DNA of 64,000 nucleotides from Jacaranda mimosifolia (lineage: Eukaryota > Streptophyta > Magnoliopsida > Lamiales > Bignoniaceae): NCBI GenBank assembly GCA_018894105.1, contig CM032125.1:29931032-29995031 (forward strand), given 5' to 3'. The stretch's first letter is position 1, and each line of letters opens with the position of its first letter. The notes under the pieces were generated by a model that had not been told where the DNA came from, did no database searches, and saw only the letters and a program-made list of their open reading frames with translations. This document shows, piece by piece, positions 24,331-37,640 of this stretch. Both the position numbers and the translations under genes were made by a program.

Positions 24331-26540
24331 ATGGTGGGCCTTTCTCTTGGAGAGCAAAACTTAATAAAGGGTGGAATTGCTCAGGATTTGCGTACTGATG
24401 GTCGAAAACGATTAACTTATCGGCCGATTTTTGTGGAAACTGGTGTCATCCCTCAGGTATAGAAAGTCTGAATTGGAGGCCTTCTCCTTCTGCTCATCTA
24501 ATAAATTTTATGCTTACCAATCTTGATATGGAATTGAAAAAGGCAAGTGGCTCAGCAAGAGTGAAGCTGGGGGCAACGGATGTTATTGCAAGTGTGAAGG
24601 TATTTTACTGTCGGGCATCAAACATTTCAGTTTGCAGTTTGAGCCAAAATGTTGTTTGCTTACATTTGTTGGTCTTGGTAATTCGGAACTTTACATGTGT
24701 TATTTGCTTTTAATTTTCTGATAGAACTTGAATTAGGTGCAACCTATTATTTCATTTGCAGGCTGAGCTTGGAAAGCCGAATCCATCTCATCCTGACCAA
24801 GGAAAAGTTTTTATATATGTTGATTGCAGCCCGACAGCTGAGCCAACTTTTGAGGTTTAAGAAGTTTCTTGTTTCTTTATATGTATGTATTGGTGTGTGT
24901 GTCGATACTTTTTATCACTTGAAAGGGGTGAGAGAGTGTGGAAATGATAGGTTCTAACGGAAAATGCCTAAAACTTGGAGGATAACACCACGAGGTAGGT
25001 GATTGGGGTTTGTCCTTTGATGCCGATGAAGTACTTCACAATACTTCAAATTCACGAAAATATTTGGCTCCGATATTGTACATAAAATTACTTGGGATGG
25101 TGTGGGTGATATGATGTGCGGTCCAGACTTCTGTGAAGTCCTTTTGCCAATCTTTTGAACGGTTACATGGGTATAAGAGGGGTTATCAACAAAAAATATC
25201 CATACAAGATACTATCTTTGTTGAATTTATAGTTGAATATTGAAGTATGTTATGCTTCTTTTGTTCTAAAATTCAATTGCTGTAGAAAGATATTTTCATC
25301 AGTTTTGGTATCAATCATATTGGTGGTCAGTCCTAGTATAAACATTTGCCTTTAACTATTGATCATGCCTTAAATAATACAATTACTGCTTACTTGGAAC
25401 CCCCCAAAACTCTTGTATTGCCAGTTGTCACAAGTTATATTGATCCTAAATTACAGGGCAGAGGGGGTGAGGAACTTTCCACAGAGCTCTCTTTAGCACT
25501 TCAAAGATGTTTTTTGGGTGGTAACAGTGGGGCAGGTACAAGTAATTGGAGAGCTAGGCTGTTTTCATGATACTTCATTTGCTATTGGAATCTTGTCACA
25601 TATACAAATGTTAGACTTTTTGCTCTTTATGAGTTTTTTCTGCAGGAGCTGGGATTGATCTCTCATCTTTATCAATTGTTCAAGGGAAAGTATGTTGGGA
25701 TCTTTACATTGATGGTCTTGTCGTTAGCTCAGATGGCAATGTGCTGGATGCCTTGGGAGCTGCCATTAAGGTATATTGTTTTTGTTCTCATGCTTGCATA
25801 TACCAAACTTGAAAATGTAGATTTACTGCATTGCGTTTTACTGTTATCATGTGGAGCAAGAGGTGATGCAAAAACTATGCATCCGTTTCTTTTCCACTGT
25901 TATTTAACCTATTGTGCCCTTTTGTCTCTTGGTTCTGATTAGTTAGGCAATTGAACAGTATTCTATTGAAGAACTGTCATAAGAATTGTCCGATTTTCAT
26001 GTTGGTATTCTGTTATGGAAGGAAATGTCCTGTTTTTCTTCTTGAATTTTTTGTTTTTAGGCGGCCCTAAGCAATACTGCTATTCCAAAAGTGCAAGTTG
26101 CTGTCAATGCCTCTTCGGAGGAGCAGCCAGAGGTTGATGTGAGTGATGAGGAATTTCTACAATTTGACACAACAGCAGTCCCTGTTATTATTACGTTGAC
26201 CAAGGCAAGTTGAATTTTCTTTTTCTATTTTTTTAACCTTTTTTATTTATTTATTTTATAAATGTGTCATTAACTGCTGGTATTGTAGGTTGGAAGGCAT
26301 TATATTGTAGATGCAACTACAGAAGAGGAGTCCCAAATGAGTTCAGCTATCTCCATTTCTATCCATAGGCAAGGGCAGATATGCGGACTAACAAAAAGAG
26401 GGGGTGCAGGCCTAGATCCAAGCATTATACTCGACATGATATCTGTTGCTAAACATGCGAGTGAGCAGTTGATAAACAAATTGGATTCAAACATAGCTGC
26501 AGCTGAGGTTTGTGATGAGGATAATGAGATGGATTCTTAG
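24331..26540 (+). CDS. RRP42: Exosome complex core subunit RRP42 (RNase PH-like), seven exons
   Basis: RRP42 is one of six RNase PH-like subunits of the ring of the RNA exosome, which degrades and trims RNA 3' to 5' in nucleus and cytoplasm; the plant subunit is structural. Exons are 24331-24456, 24543-24599, 24762-24854, 25457-25535, 25646-25770, 26061-26204 and 26289-26540. Together they give 876 nt, an unbroken 291-residue protein, close to the usual size. The N-terminus MVGLSLGEQNLIKGGIAQDL, then LRTDGRKRLTYRP, GRGGEELSTELSLALQR and a C-terminal GLTKRGGAGLDPSIILDMI are as in plant RRP42. Phases match at every junction. Intron 6 starts with GC, not GT. The ATG follows a splice acceptor by two bases, so a leader intron is likely. 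The decayed PPR fragment lies upstream on the same strand. Confidence 0.95.
26205..26206 (+). other. GC splice donor of RRP42 intron 6
   Basis: The exon ends AAG at 26204 and the intron begins GCAAGT; the next exon starts at 26289 after TGTAG. Only this junction keeps the family sequence LTK-VGRHYIVDA. AAG|GCAAGT is the known strong context for GC-AG introns. Confidence 0.8.
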
Positions 26541-28105
26541 AACTACTGATTTGTTATAATTTTCTCTAGTTTTAATGGGACATGTACAAATAGGTGTATC
26601 TTGCATTCAGTGTTGAATACAGGATATGGATGAAACCAAAATTTTGTTCAACTTATTGTGGGAAATCTAGGTAATATTTATATGAATTTATAGATTTAAT
26701 CAAACGAAACATCTGCAGTTTAGTTTTTTTTATTCATGTGCAATCTGGTGCAGGATACCATTTCTCAATTGTGCAGTCTGATTGTTATGAACAGTATATG
26801 ATTTTGTAATTTGTAAGAAGGTGAGAAGAGAACCAATTACTAAAACAATCAAATATCAGTTATTTAGTTCAGATCTTTGTTAGACTTTAGAAGAATTATT
26901 ACCAGAATGTGATTGGAGAACTAATTAAGGATGACCAATATTTTTTGGAACAGCATGTCTTGTTGATTCTTTTATATCTTTATGGTGTTCCATGGATCTA
27001 GAAGGTTCAGAGGTGGGGGGCAGCGTTCCTCTTACCACAATGCAAATGGTGGTGGATTTTACTGCTGAAAGGCATTTGTTGATAATATTGGTGCTTTGGG
27101 GGATTTTCTGATCCATATGGTTTTTCATCAATTTACTATTTTGCTGGTTTTGGTCCGATTGATTGTTGCTGCTGTTTCAATTTGGTCAAATTGTATGGTC
27201 ACTGTCCACTAACGGGTTTTCCTGCTTCATCTTGTTGTCTAATGAGTTCTGGTGATGGTTCTGGAGGAATTTTAATTTGATGGATTTTGGCTCCTACTTT
27301 GAAGGTCTTTTGATATGGATTGTGACTTTTACCACGGAATTTATTTGGTCTGCTGTTTCAGAATTATCTGGTTTTGAACTGTTAGTAGGGGCTGTGTTCT
27401 GTTCAAATATTCTGTAAATTCTCAGGCAATGGTTTGGTATCTTATCAGCTGCTGTTAATAGTGAGTTGGTTCCCAGGGATCTGTTACGGATTGCTCAAGG
27501 CTACTGACTAGTTTTTGTTGTTAGTTTGTCACGACTTGATTTTCAATCAGAACAATTCTGCATTTTGCTTGTGTTGCAGCACAGCTGTGCTTATTGGATT
27601 CTGGATCAGTCACATGTGCTCTGTTAACATGGGCTCCAAGTTTCTGAATTTGCTGCTTGCTGCTGTCATGGGAGTTAGTCAATACCAGAATTTGGTATTG
27701 GCCGTTGCTGCCAATTTGATAAAAATCTTAAAGTTTGTGGGAAGGAGAATTTTTCAGTTTTGCTCGATCTTCAAGTGCAGCAGCAGGTTCTTGTTTAGCT
27801 GGAACCCAGTGGCTACCTTTTATTTCGGGTTTTTTTTTTTTGGACTGGAGTTTCGAACTCACATTAAATTGCAGGATATAATTTTAGTCCAGTTTTTGCT
27901 GTGTGACAGATTCAAAATCTGGTTGGTTGCGTCATGCGTGTAGGTTCATTTGTTGCTGCCCAACTGCACATGTTAATTGCTGTAGCACTTGGAGTTTATT
28001 CTTGTTGAAACTGGAATTCTATCTTGCACACCTTGCTGCCACAATTCTGCTGCAACTTTTGGTCTCCTGGATTTGAATCCAATTTCAATTTGAGCGCCTT
28101 TTTTT
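26541..28105. other. RRP42 3' flank and intergenic DNA, no gene recognised
   Basis: The first 100-200 bp should hold the RRP42 3' UTR. Beyond that, 26900-28090 is less AT-rich than the rest of the intergenic DNA and rich in CTGCTG/CAGCAG-like words. No open frame in it matches a family I know. Confidence 0.5.
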
Positions 28106-28318
28106 TGTTTAGAGAGAGAGTATTATAAATGATGAATTTATTATCCTATCAACAAATCAATATCTTTTTTATTCTCAAATCAAACAATCAAAGTATAAAC
28201 TGCCAACAAAGCATATATAAAGTGCACACAACATGACCACTTGGGGTCTACTACAAGATCTCCCACATAATAAGGAGAGACTGATGCCACTCGAACTACA
28301 AGCCACTGGGTAATTTGG
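28106..28318 (-). mobile_element. tRNA-derived SINE, minus strand
   Basis: On the minus strand the head reads CCAAATTACCCAGTGGCTTG, a degenerate box A (TRGCNNAGTGG), followed by GTGGCATCAGTCTC and a weak box-B-like TAGACCCCAAGTGG patch. The tail is low-complexity with CTCTCTCT. An 11-bp repeat GCGCCTTTTTT lies at both ends (about 28094 and 28319), as expected for a target duplication. The body resembles the Au-type plant SINE layout. Confidence 0.6.
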
Positions 28319-28329
28319 GCGCCTTTTTT

Positions 28330-31300
28330 CTCTCTCCCTTTGTTTCCTTTGTGTTTGTTTCTTTCATTTTTTATTTTTGTTTTAATATTTTTCATACTTT
28401 GTTAATATTAATTTATTACTTTTAAATTTTTTTTCTTTTTCTTTTTATTTAGAATTATATGAAGATATGTATTTCTAAATTTATTAAAAATTAAATATTT
28501 ATTTAAACTTATTATAGATAATATAAGTATTATTGTATTAGTTTAAAATATATTAAGTCTCTCTCTTTACCTGCAATTTCTAGATCTGAGCCTCACCACC
28601 TGTTTAAGATTTTAGGAATGTATGAATTGATTTATTTATTTATTTTTGGATATGAGTTTCTATAAATTTTTCATTTTCAGGAAACTTTTTTATGCATGCT
28701 TTAGATTTAAATATTTAATTAGATTATTTTGAAATTTTTATAATTAAATAAAACTACACAAAAGAAAATTAAATTTGAAATTTTTTATTAAATTTGATAA
28801 ATTATTTGTAAATTTATAAATCTAAATTTTGATTTATTAAATTTATAAATTATTTATAAATTTTTACTATATTATTATCTCACACTAACCCACAGCAACA
28901 AAATTTGATTTACTGATAGACAATCTAGTTTTTAAACTAGTGACCTTTGCACGTGGTCCCTGCGTGTAGAAATAATATTTTTTTAGGTGAATTTTTCATT
29001 TACTATAATATAAGTTATATGATAGTTTGCATGATAATTATATTTTTAAAATAATTGCTTTGTAAGTATAAGAATATAGTATATAAATATTGAAGTACTT
29101 CTAGACATAATATAGTCCTTTTTTTATGTTTTCATACTCAAATATGATTTTCCTTAGACATATATTTGAAGAGCATAATGAATAAAATAAATTTGTTATT
29201 AATGTATTGAAAAGTATTTGAGAATTTGAATTAAAGAAACAAAAATAATTGGCGGTGAATTGTTGGTTATTAATTTTAAGGGAATATATAATATGGGGAA
29301 AGAAGCAAAATCAAGAAAAGTATCAAAATTTCATGCAAACAGGAGGAAATTGCTTAATGTTTTCCCTTATTATTCATAAAGGGATATCTAAAGATCTACT
29401 AAGATGAAAACCAAAATTATATGTTGATAAGCAAAATCAAGTAAATTAAACTAAATTTCCATTTATTTGATATATTTCTATGACATAAACCTTAATTTCT
29501 TCTTCGGAGGCGATCATGATAGCCATAAAGAAAGTTCTTTCCAAGATCAAGCCCTTTTTTATGTTGGCTTTTAGCTTATTCCAACAGGGTTTTTGGAGGA
29601 AGGAGTTTTGCTCGAGTATGCACAATACACCTTCTTCATTGAGTCATTCAACTTCCCCACAAATACATACACCTTTTCTTCCTCCAAATAAAAAAATAAA
29701 ATAAGCATATTAATATAACATAAAAAATTATCAAAATATGAGGAAACCCAAATCAAGCCAAATTAATGGACATTTTGCGAAAAGTGAGATTGATCAGTCT
29801 TGCAATTAAAATAGTGAAGTTAATTGATAGTTAAAAGCAAGGTATTGATAACTAATGTGTAGCATGTGAGAAAAATATGCTTCATAACCTTTTGTAGTTA
29901 ACCACAAAGTTGACTGGGATTTTTTATAGTTCTAATCAATTTGTTCTATTTATTATCATATAATCACTTTGTATTGTGCCAAGTGTCCTTTTATTTTTGA
30001 TAAAGAAAATAAAGTAAAACTTAAATAATTACCCCTTTTTAGATTAAACAACTTAAATATCCTTTTTTTTTTTATTTATTTGATTATTTATTCAACATAT
30101 AATTTTATTTAATCTCTCCCATATTTTATGATAATATTTTTCATTTATATTTTAGTACTCACCTATTAATCAACTAAATTATAGTAATTCTAAATCTTAC
30201 AATTAGGAATTGTTTTAAAAAATTAACAGAAAAAATTAATTCTTTTTAAAAAAATTTAAAAAATCAATTAAAAAATAAAAATTAAATAATACAACTATCC
30301 TTTTTCAAATATGTATTCAAAATATTATAAATATTTATATGTATATATATAAATGTGTATTAGATATACACACATATACATACATACATACATCTATATC
30401 CTCCTTCCCCTAACACCCCCCCCCCCCCCCCCCCCGGCCAAAAAAAAAAATACATACATATATGTAGATATATATACCCCACCCATCAAAATCCGGCGGC
30501 CATGGCCGGGTGGCCGCATCCTCCATGGCCGGGTTGCTTGTCACTGGCCCTGGTCAGCCCAACTACGGCCATGGAAGGCGGCGATGGGGTCGGGCCCTGG
30601 CTTGCTGGGCGGGTCGTCTGTGTGTGTGAGGGCGCGGGTGGAGGGGGCTATTGTGGGGGAGAAGAAGAAGATTTTTCTTCCTTTTGATTTTGTTATTTTG
30701 TTTATTTTATTTTTAGTTAATACATAAAATTGGTTAATTTTTTTTCATATGTTTGTTATTTCAATTTTATTAAGTATATATTTAAAATTATTAAATTATA
30801 TCATTACAACGTGATAACTTCAAATTTTTATTGTTTTAACTTTTTATTTAATTTATATTTAGTTATTAAATAAATTTATTAATTTTTTTTAAATATGTTT
30901 GTTTTAATATTATTGAGGACCTAAATTAAAATTATTAAAATTATACTGTTGAAGATAGATTTAAATTTTATTTTTAATTTTTATCTGAATTAACAAATAA
31001 CTTCAATTAAATTTAATTACATATTTAGATATGTTTATTAGTTAATATTATAGAATATGTAAAATCTAAACAATTCAATATTTTTGTTTGTTTTGCTAAA
31101 ACGAAGGATATAACTTAAATAAAAAAAAAACAAAGGGTAAATTAGGCAGTTAAAATAGAATAAAATAAATATTAAATTATTTGAATGGAACTATATATTT
31201 TTTAAAGCAAATATATCTTATGGTAGAGATTTAGTTGTTTGTAAATCAATTATTGCAAAATGTCTATATAATATTAAATAAAAATGAATAATTATGATGA

Positions 31301-33020
31301 TGGAAAAGCCCAAGTTGACCTCCTCTCATTAGCATATTTGTCAAATAGTTCGATGAAAACCAATTTACTTTAAAGATAAAAGATGATATTTTAAAATTCT
31401 TTTGGGAAAAGTAGTTTTTAAATTAAGAGAGAATATGGGTAGTTGATTAAACTTGTTGGAGGTAACCTCTATCTGATAAGTAGTTTTGCTAGAATAGTTG
31501 GAGATTGAGGATAAATGAGAGATGGAGATAACTACATATATCTTGCTGTTGAGATAATCAAATAATAAATAAATTACTTTGGATTCTCTATTTCATTTTT
31601 TATTTCATCTCTATTCTAATTTATTGTATTTATGTCAAGTGTATATGATTCTCAATTAATTATTTTGATAAACAAATATTTAATACACATATTATATATT
31701 TATAAATTGAAATAGGAGATGAAATAGGGAATAAAATAGAAAAATTAACCGTAAAATAAATATATTCTCAAATGTATTCGATTATTATTGGAATATTTTA
31801 GGTACCTCAAAAATTGGTTTAGTATGGCTGGAAACCGCCATTATATGAGTACTAGCACATGCACGATGTGATGCACCGAAAATAATTTTAATATTGAAAT
31901 AATTTTGAAATTATTTTAAATGCACCACATTGAACACATGCTAATTATAATATTAATTAAAGTAATTATTTATATTTAAAATCAAATTCATATAAAATAT
32001 AAATAAAAAATTTATATTATTTCAAATAAATTAATAATAAAGCATGCTTAAAATTAGTTCTAAAGATTCAAAAAATAAAAAATAAAAAAATCCACCTACT
32101 TGCTATGTTCATCATCCTTAGTCACTATATATTCAAGTAAATATATTTATCAAAATTTGATTACAATCACTAAGTTTCATAGATATATACAAACAATTCC
32201 TCATTTATTTACATATATATTTAAATAATTTTTTTTCTTGATTATTTTAATAAAATGAATAATCATAAAGTGGACGAATATGAGTGAACATGATGTTTAA
32301 ATCATAAAAAAATATTATTATAATTGAGAAAATTATCTATTCCACAGAGCACATAAATTAAATTTATCAATTAAATAATAATAAAAATTACGATTTTGAT
32401 GTAAATCAATTGCAAATATTCAATATTTTTCTTGATTCTCTTAGTATTCATTTTATCCTGCACATGGACTACATCAATACCTAAAGTCAATCAATTTTAT
32501 ATAACAAACAAAACATATAATTAAAACCACAACAACAAAATCAGTGGAAGAATAAAACTAAATTGCAATATATTTTTCTTTACTTACATAGAAATTTTTT
32601 TATGGAGATACTTAGTAGTTTCTCTTCTTCAAGATATGAAATTGGAAGATTGTATGAGAGTTATTTGAGACTTAGATGTGTTTTCATTTTTTAGATTGTA
32701 TTTAGGTATATAAAGTATAAGAGTTTTAATAAATTTAAACATTTTTGATATTATCTTATCTTTAATTTTCCGTCATTCAAAATTCACAATGTATTTGATA
32801 ATATTTCATAATCTTTATCTGGTAGAAGATTTGATATTATCTATATGATATTATATATATATATTGATGAGATAATATCAACAACTAATAAATTTTTTTA
32901 ATTGAATTAAAATACTCAAAATTTTAAAAATTTAACATGTGGTAAAAATTATATAATTAGAATTAAAATTATACAATTAGATAAATACAAAACTGTGTTA
33001 TATATAATATTATAGATTAT
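28330..33020. other. AT-rich intergenic DNA, no gene seen
   Basis: Nothing coding is supported except low-complexity frames. A possible short MITE-like inverted pair (TTTCATTTTTTATTTCATCT near 31590 and its near-complement near 31715) and a GC-rich island at 30395-30660 stand out. Confidence 0.6.
30395..30665. repeat. Poly-C tract and GC-rich island flanked by TA microsatellite
   Basis: A run of 21 C (30416-30436) is followed by an A-run, a short TA tract, then about 170 bp of GGCCATGGCC-rich DNA in strongly AT-rich surroundings. The open frames here are compositional. The order resembles 1505-1740 and 56460-56745. Confidence 0.6.
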
Positions 33021-33153
33021 AGATGAGACCTCCTCCCTTTTTATATAGCATAAATAGAACTATCGTATTTTCTTTCTACACTAAGAAAAAGGAAAAAAGA
33101 CAATTCAGAGAAGCCAGTTTATACACGGACCTTGGTGCCAACGTGAATGAAAA

Positions 33154-36100
33154 ATGGAGAATCGGAAGAGGAGACCCTTGTCGGATATGTCGAATACTTA
33201 CAATCTGATCTCGACATCCGCTCTGCGTAAGATCGTAGCCTCCACCAATTCATCTGAGAAACGCCCACTCGGGTCATCCAGTGTTAGTGACACGAGAAAT
33301 TCCGGCGCGCATGCAATCTCCTCGATTACCTCTCAGGGTACTTTGCTGGTTTAGTGTTTATTTTTCCATTTTTCATTTTTTGTTATTCATGTGTTTATTT
33401 ATTCGCGGCTGTGTATGCTTAGATATATGTATGTCGAGGTCTAGATTTCTGTAGTCTGGAGCTCAATGGGGGTGCTTCTTGTGTAATCTGGGTTTGGTTT
33501 CGGTAATTTTGTCGCGATTATTTGAGTAGTCCTTTTTGGTGTTTCGGAGGTGAATATCTATCTTTTGCTGCATGGAAAATATTGCTTGCTAATTCATGAG
33601 TCTAATTCTGGATAATTTTTTTTGATGCTTTATTATTTTCAGAAGTACAGATTGTTTTGCAGTTCTTTTTTCTTTTTGTATACCCCATCTATTTCATTCG
33701 CTTTCTGGCAGGGCTAGGGAAGGGCGGAAGGAGAGGGATTGGAGTATTTTGTTACGACATTAACTGATTGTGTGTTACAGAGAATTTGATCAGTTGTTTG
33801 AGTTAACACCCAGTGTGATAAATGGAATAACACCTCCAGTTTCCCATTTAAATCTGCTTCAGTCTTGATATTTTGTTTCAGTTATATTTTTTAGTGTGAT
33901 GTGGGATTTTATAATATTTTAGTACTTTTTGAATTTAAGCATGTATGTAATGGAACTTCTGCTTCCAAAGGGTTAACTGATTCCTATGGCTTTACTGAAG
34001 GTGGTATGGGAAGTAGGGATGCAGCATGTATTCGGAGGCAGACCAATGAAAAATCTAAGAAAGAAAGAGATGCCGCTGTTCAGATTATTAGTCCCACTAC
34101 TGCTGAGAAGAGGAAGGACAGAGGGAAGGCCCCGGCCATACCATTCGGTTCATTATTTCCTGAGAAAGTAGAGGATAATCAGAACGAAATTTTCGCTCGT
34201 TGTAGCCCACTAGAGAGAGAAAAGCAAAAGGACGAGGCAAGTCTCCATCTCTTTAGTACACCTGTTAATTTGAAAGGGTCTACTGAGGGAATTCTTATTA
34301 CTTACAGCTGCTCAAAAGAAAAAAGAGAGAAAGGGAAGGCAATCCTTAATTCTTCTAGTTGCTCGACGGGAAAACAAAAGGAGACAGGCAAGTTTATTGT
34401 GGATCATTTTAGCTGCCCACTTGAGAAAACAAATGATGGAAAGGAAGTGATTTTTATGTCTTCAGGCTCCTCCACTGTGAAAACAAGAGAGACAGGGAAG
34501 GAACTTGTTGACCCTTCTAGCTTCTTAGTTGAGAGAACAAAGGAGAAAGAGAATCCTCTCAACCCTCTTAGCTCCTTGTGTGAGAAAACAAGGGAGAAAC
34601 TGAAGGCAACTCCCCAGCCTTCGGGCATAGTTGAAATAACAAAACATAAAGGGTTATCTGCTGCTGTGGCAGTCAATTACCGACCTCAAAGGAGAAAAAC
34701 TGAAAAGAGGAAGAATGATGCTGGGGACTCCAGTTGCCCCCCTATGATGAGGACCAAAAACATACTGTAACTCTCCCTCCCCCTCTCACTCTCCCTATCA
34801 TGTATGCAAAATTCTTTTTGATAAAATTGTGTTTAACTTTTCATATTAATCTCCTGATTTCATATCCTCTGTACTATGTTACAAATCTTGTAGGGCATAC
34901 AGTATCTATATAATATGCTAAATGTAATGATTTGTGGATGGTATGTATATTAAGGTATTGCATTCTTATTGTATAGACAATACTAGTGCATGTCATGTAG
35001 GATATTTGATTTCTTGCACCAATGTTTTTTCCTTTGATATTGCCTCTCTAAGAATTTATTTTCCTTTTTTTAATTGATTCTTTTCTGAGTTTCTTTTTGA
35101 CATCTTGGGTCTCAACTTTGGTTTATCTATATGGGGAAGATAGCTATATATAGCTATATATATATATATATTTAGTTTTTTTATTTTCTGCCCTTGCGCG
35201 TCATTGAGTCTTTTTTATGCTATAGAGTCCCTTGTGTTGGTTAAATGAGAAAGTTCTCTGTTTCAAGAGCATGCATTTCTGGGAAGAAGGAAATTAGCTA
35301 ATTTGTTTTCTAAGAAGTTGCTGTATGTGGACTTGCGTGCACTTCATGGAATTTAACTTAGTATCCGCTCTTATTTTATTGTAAGACTAAATGGTTAACT
35401 TAACAATGAATGTCTAGAATGAAATTTTGTTCATAGCATTAATCGCCTCAGATTGTATATGCTATGATTTTCGGTCAGTTGACATCATTGCTCATATTCG
35501 ATCAATGCTTCTGTTCAGGAATGATCTTAATGAAGCTGGAGATATCAAATCTTCAAAGTCATGGACTGATCAACCTCCAAAACGCAGTAAGGTTTGTGCA
35601 TTGTTCTCTTCCTATGGTTTTAACTTCAGCTTCGATAGTTTTACTCCAACTGGGATGTGAAACTAGCAGTATGTTTAGTGTCATTTAGATGTATATGGAA
35701 AAAATATGAGCTGCGTAAAATTGAAATCATCAAAATTTTCACTTTTGAGATTTGGTATATGAGATCACACTGTTCTCTTTTAGCTGTAGCCCACAAGATT
35801 AGTCTTTTTCCTTACATGGGAACTCAACAATATTGAAAGGGGATTTCCATACTCCCACATAAGTATTATCTTACACACATGTCCCTGTGTGCTAGTCTAT
35901 TGAGAGTATGATTCATGGAGTGACTGTTGCAATTAAAGTCTCTTGGTAGTCTTATGGCTCTGAGTTTTTTCAAGGATGACAACCTCATCAAACTAAAGTC
36001 AATTGTGATTTAACTAATAGTCTTGCAACTTATATTTGAGATCTCTAGAGTTAATGCATGACTCTGATATTCTGTTGCATCATTTGCCAACTCTTGATCT

Positions 36101-36506
36101 TTCTTGCTACTTTGGGAGAAAGTTGATGCTTGTCTGGAGCATTGACTTTTTACCTTTGATAAGTCAAAACTAAGCTTAGAAAATACTGTAAGCTTAGAAA
36201 ATACTGTTAAGTGAGATTCTACATAAATCATTGTGACATATTGGATTAATAGAGTCCTTTGCTTAACTATTTTGTCTCATCTAGTTTCTGCCTCCTTGAT
36301 AATGCTATCTTTGTTTTTTGTATTTTATACAACTTTCTTACTTCGATTGATGTTCAATACCTAAAATGGTATTGCAGAAGAGGCGCTCAAGGACTGAAAG
36401 CACTAATGAATGGAGAGATTTTGTTGAACAACAAAGAGCATATTTTAAAGAGATTGATGAGTTTGAATTGCTAGTAGAGGAAGTATCCGAGGATAAGATA
36501 GATTAG
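33154..36506 (+). CDS. Sororin-like sister-chromatid cohesion protein, four exons
   Basis: Sororin protects cohesin from WAPL-driven release, keeping sister chromatids joined. Exons 33154-33337, 33971-34766, 35519-35591 and 36378-36506 have GT-AG borders and matching phases, giving 1,182 nt and 393 residues. The N-terminus MENRKRRPLSDMSNTYN is basic, as in plant sororin-like proteins. Exon 2 is Lys/Glu/Ser-rich with degenerate repeats of about 22-25 residues, each with a Ser-rich patch and an EK-T-KE-GK core. The C-terminus has NEWRDFVEQQRAYFKEIDEF followed by ELLVEE, resembling the sororin box. Upstream, 33001-33153 may hold the 5' UTR. The assignment rests mainly on this C-terminal motif and the basic N-terminus, so a related nuclear protein is possible. 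Confidence 0.75.
35141..35171. repeat. (TA)n microsatellite in intron 2 of the sororin-like gene
   Basis: TAGCTATATATAGCTATATA followed by further TA units lies inside the intron between exons 2 and 3. Confidence 0.85.
36172..36207. repeat. 18-bp tandem duplication in intron 3 of the sororin-like gene
   Basis: AAGCTTAGAAAATACTGT occurs twice head to tail, just upstream of the last exon. Confidence 0.8.
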
Positions 36507-37635
36507 GGAAAGAAAAAAAAAATGGTAGTCAGTATTAGGTAAGAAATAGGATGAGTTAAAATTTTTATTTTTTTTTATAAATGAACCAAATCTCGAGTGC
36601 TTTTCGTTCTTTTTTTCCCTTAATTTTTTGGATAATTAACCATGATTCTTATTAGATATTCTTGTTAGATAAAATTGTAGGAACCCTAGGTGTGCACATA
36701 TGTAAATATAAAAAGAATGAATTTTTTCGTAAACAGAATTAAATATTATTATTTTTTATATATTATTATTGTTAATGAATCATTATTATTTACAATTTAT
36801 AATAATTGCTATGAAGATTCAGATATATCATAACCCTTGTAACAATTTCATAAGAGAATGCAATAAAAATTATTAGATCGTGTCCAAAAGATTTGGAGAC
36901 CAAGTTTGGTACAATATTAACCTAAAACACAAAATTTATTTTGGCATTGCACATCAAATTAAATTATTAAATTTTATCCATCTTTATATCAAGTATAGAA
37001 AATACTATAATTATTTTTTATATTAAATTTACACTTTGAATTATTTTTTGATATTTAAAAATTTGAAGTCTTGATTATTTTATTTTTTATATTTTAACAT
37101 ATATTTTAAATATTATTTGTTAAAATTAAAAATTTTGGTATAGTCAGTAGTGAATTCCCAACTATTTTATATTTTTCATTTTAAATTTTTATATAAATTA
37201 TTAATTTAAAATATTTAAATTAATAATTTGAAAGAAATTCTTTTAAGGTTATTTTTGTTCTTATACTGTTTAACCAAAACGGAGTTATTTCATACCTTCC
37301 TTATGCGGCAACATCTTATTGCCATCAACTATATACTAATTAAGTGGCACAGCAACTTAAAAGAACTTCTTGCCGCGGTGCCAATCAGATAGTTTTTACA
37401 TTTTACTTAGAACTGTAGCATCACAATGAATGAGGGACCGACTCTGCCACATAAAATTAATTGATAAAAGAGGTATTTATTGTTCTGGCTTAACCATGAA
37501 CTCAATTCACTTTCGATCTTTAAGGTTTCGTGTAGACTCAACTGATTTATGTCCAAACTTTCACTTGCTACGTTTTTATGTAGTTCTTTGAAACAAGTTT
37601 ATATGCATAAAGATTTGGTATTTGTAATCATTTTT
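36507..37635. other. 3' flank of the sororin-like gene and intergenic DNA
   Basis: AT-rich; no coding sequence is recognised. The first 100-200 bp probably include the 3' UTR and polyadenylation region. Confidence 0.5.
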
Positions 37636-37640
37636 CATTG

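Noticed and set aside
26925..27131. Minus-strand frame resembling a copia gag linker
   Set aside because: Only a vague similarity in composition; no zinc knuckle or gag motif could be found.
30353..30727. 124-codon frame over the poly-C tract
   Set aside because: Low-complexity translation of microsatellite, C-run and GC-rich repeat.
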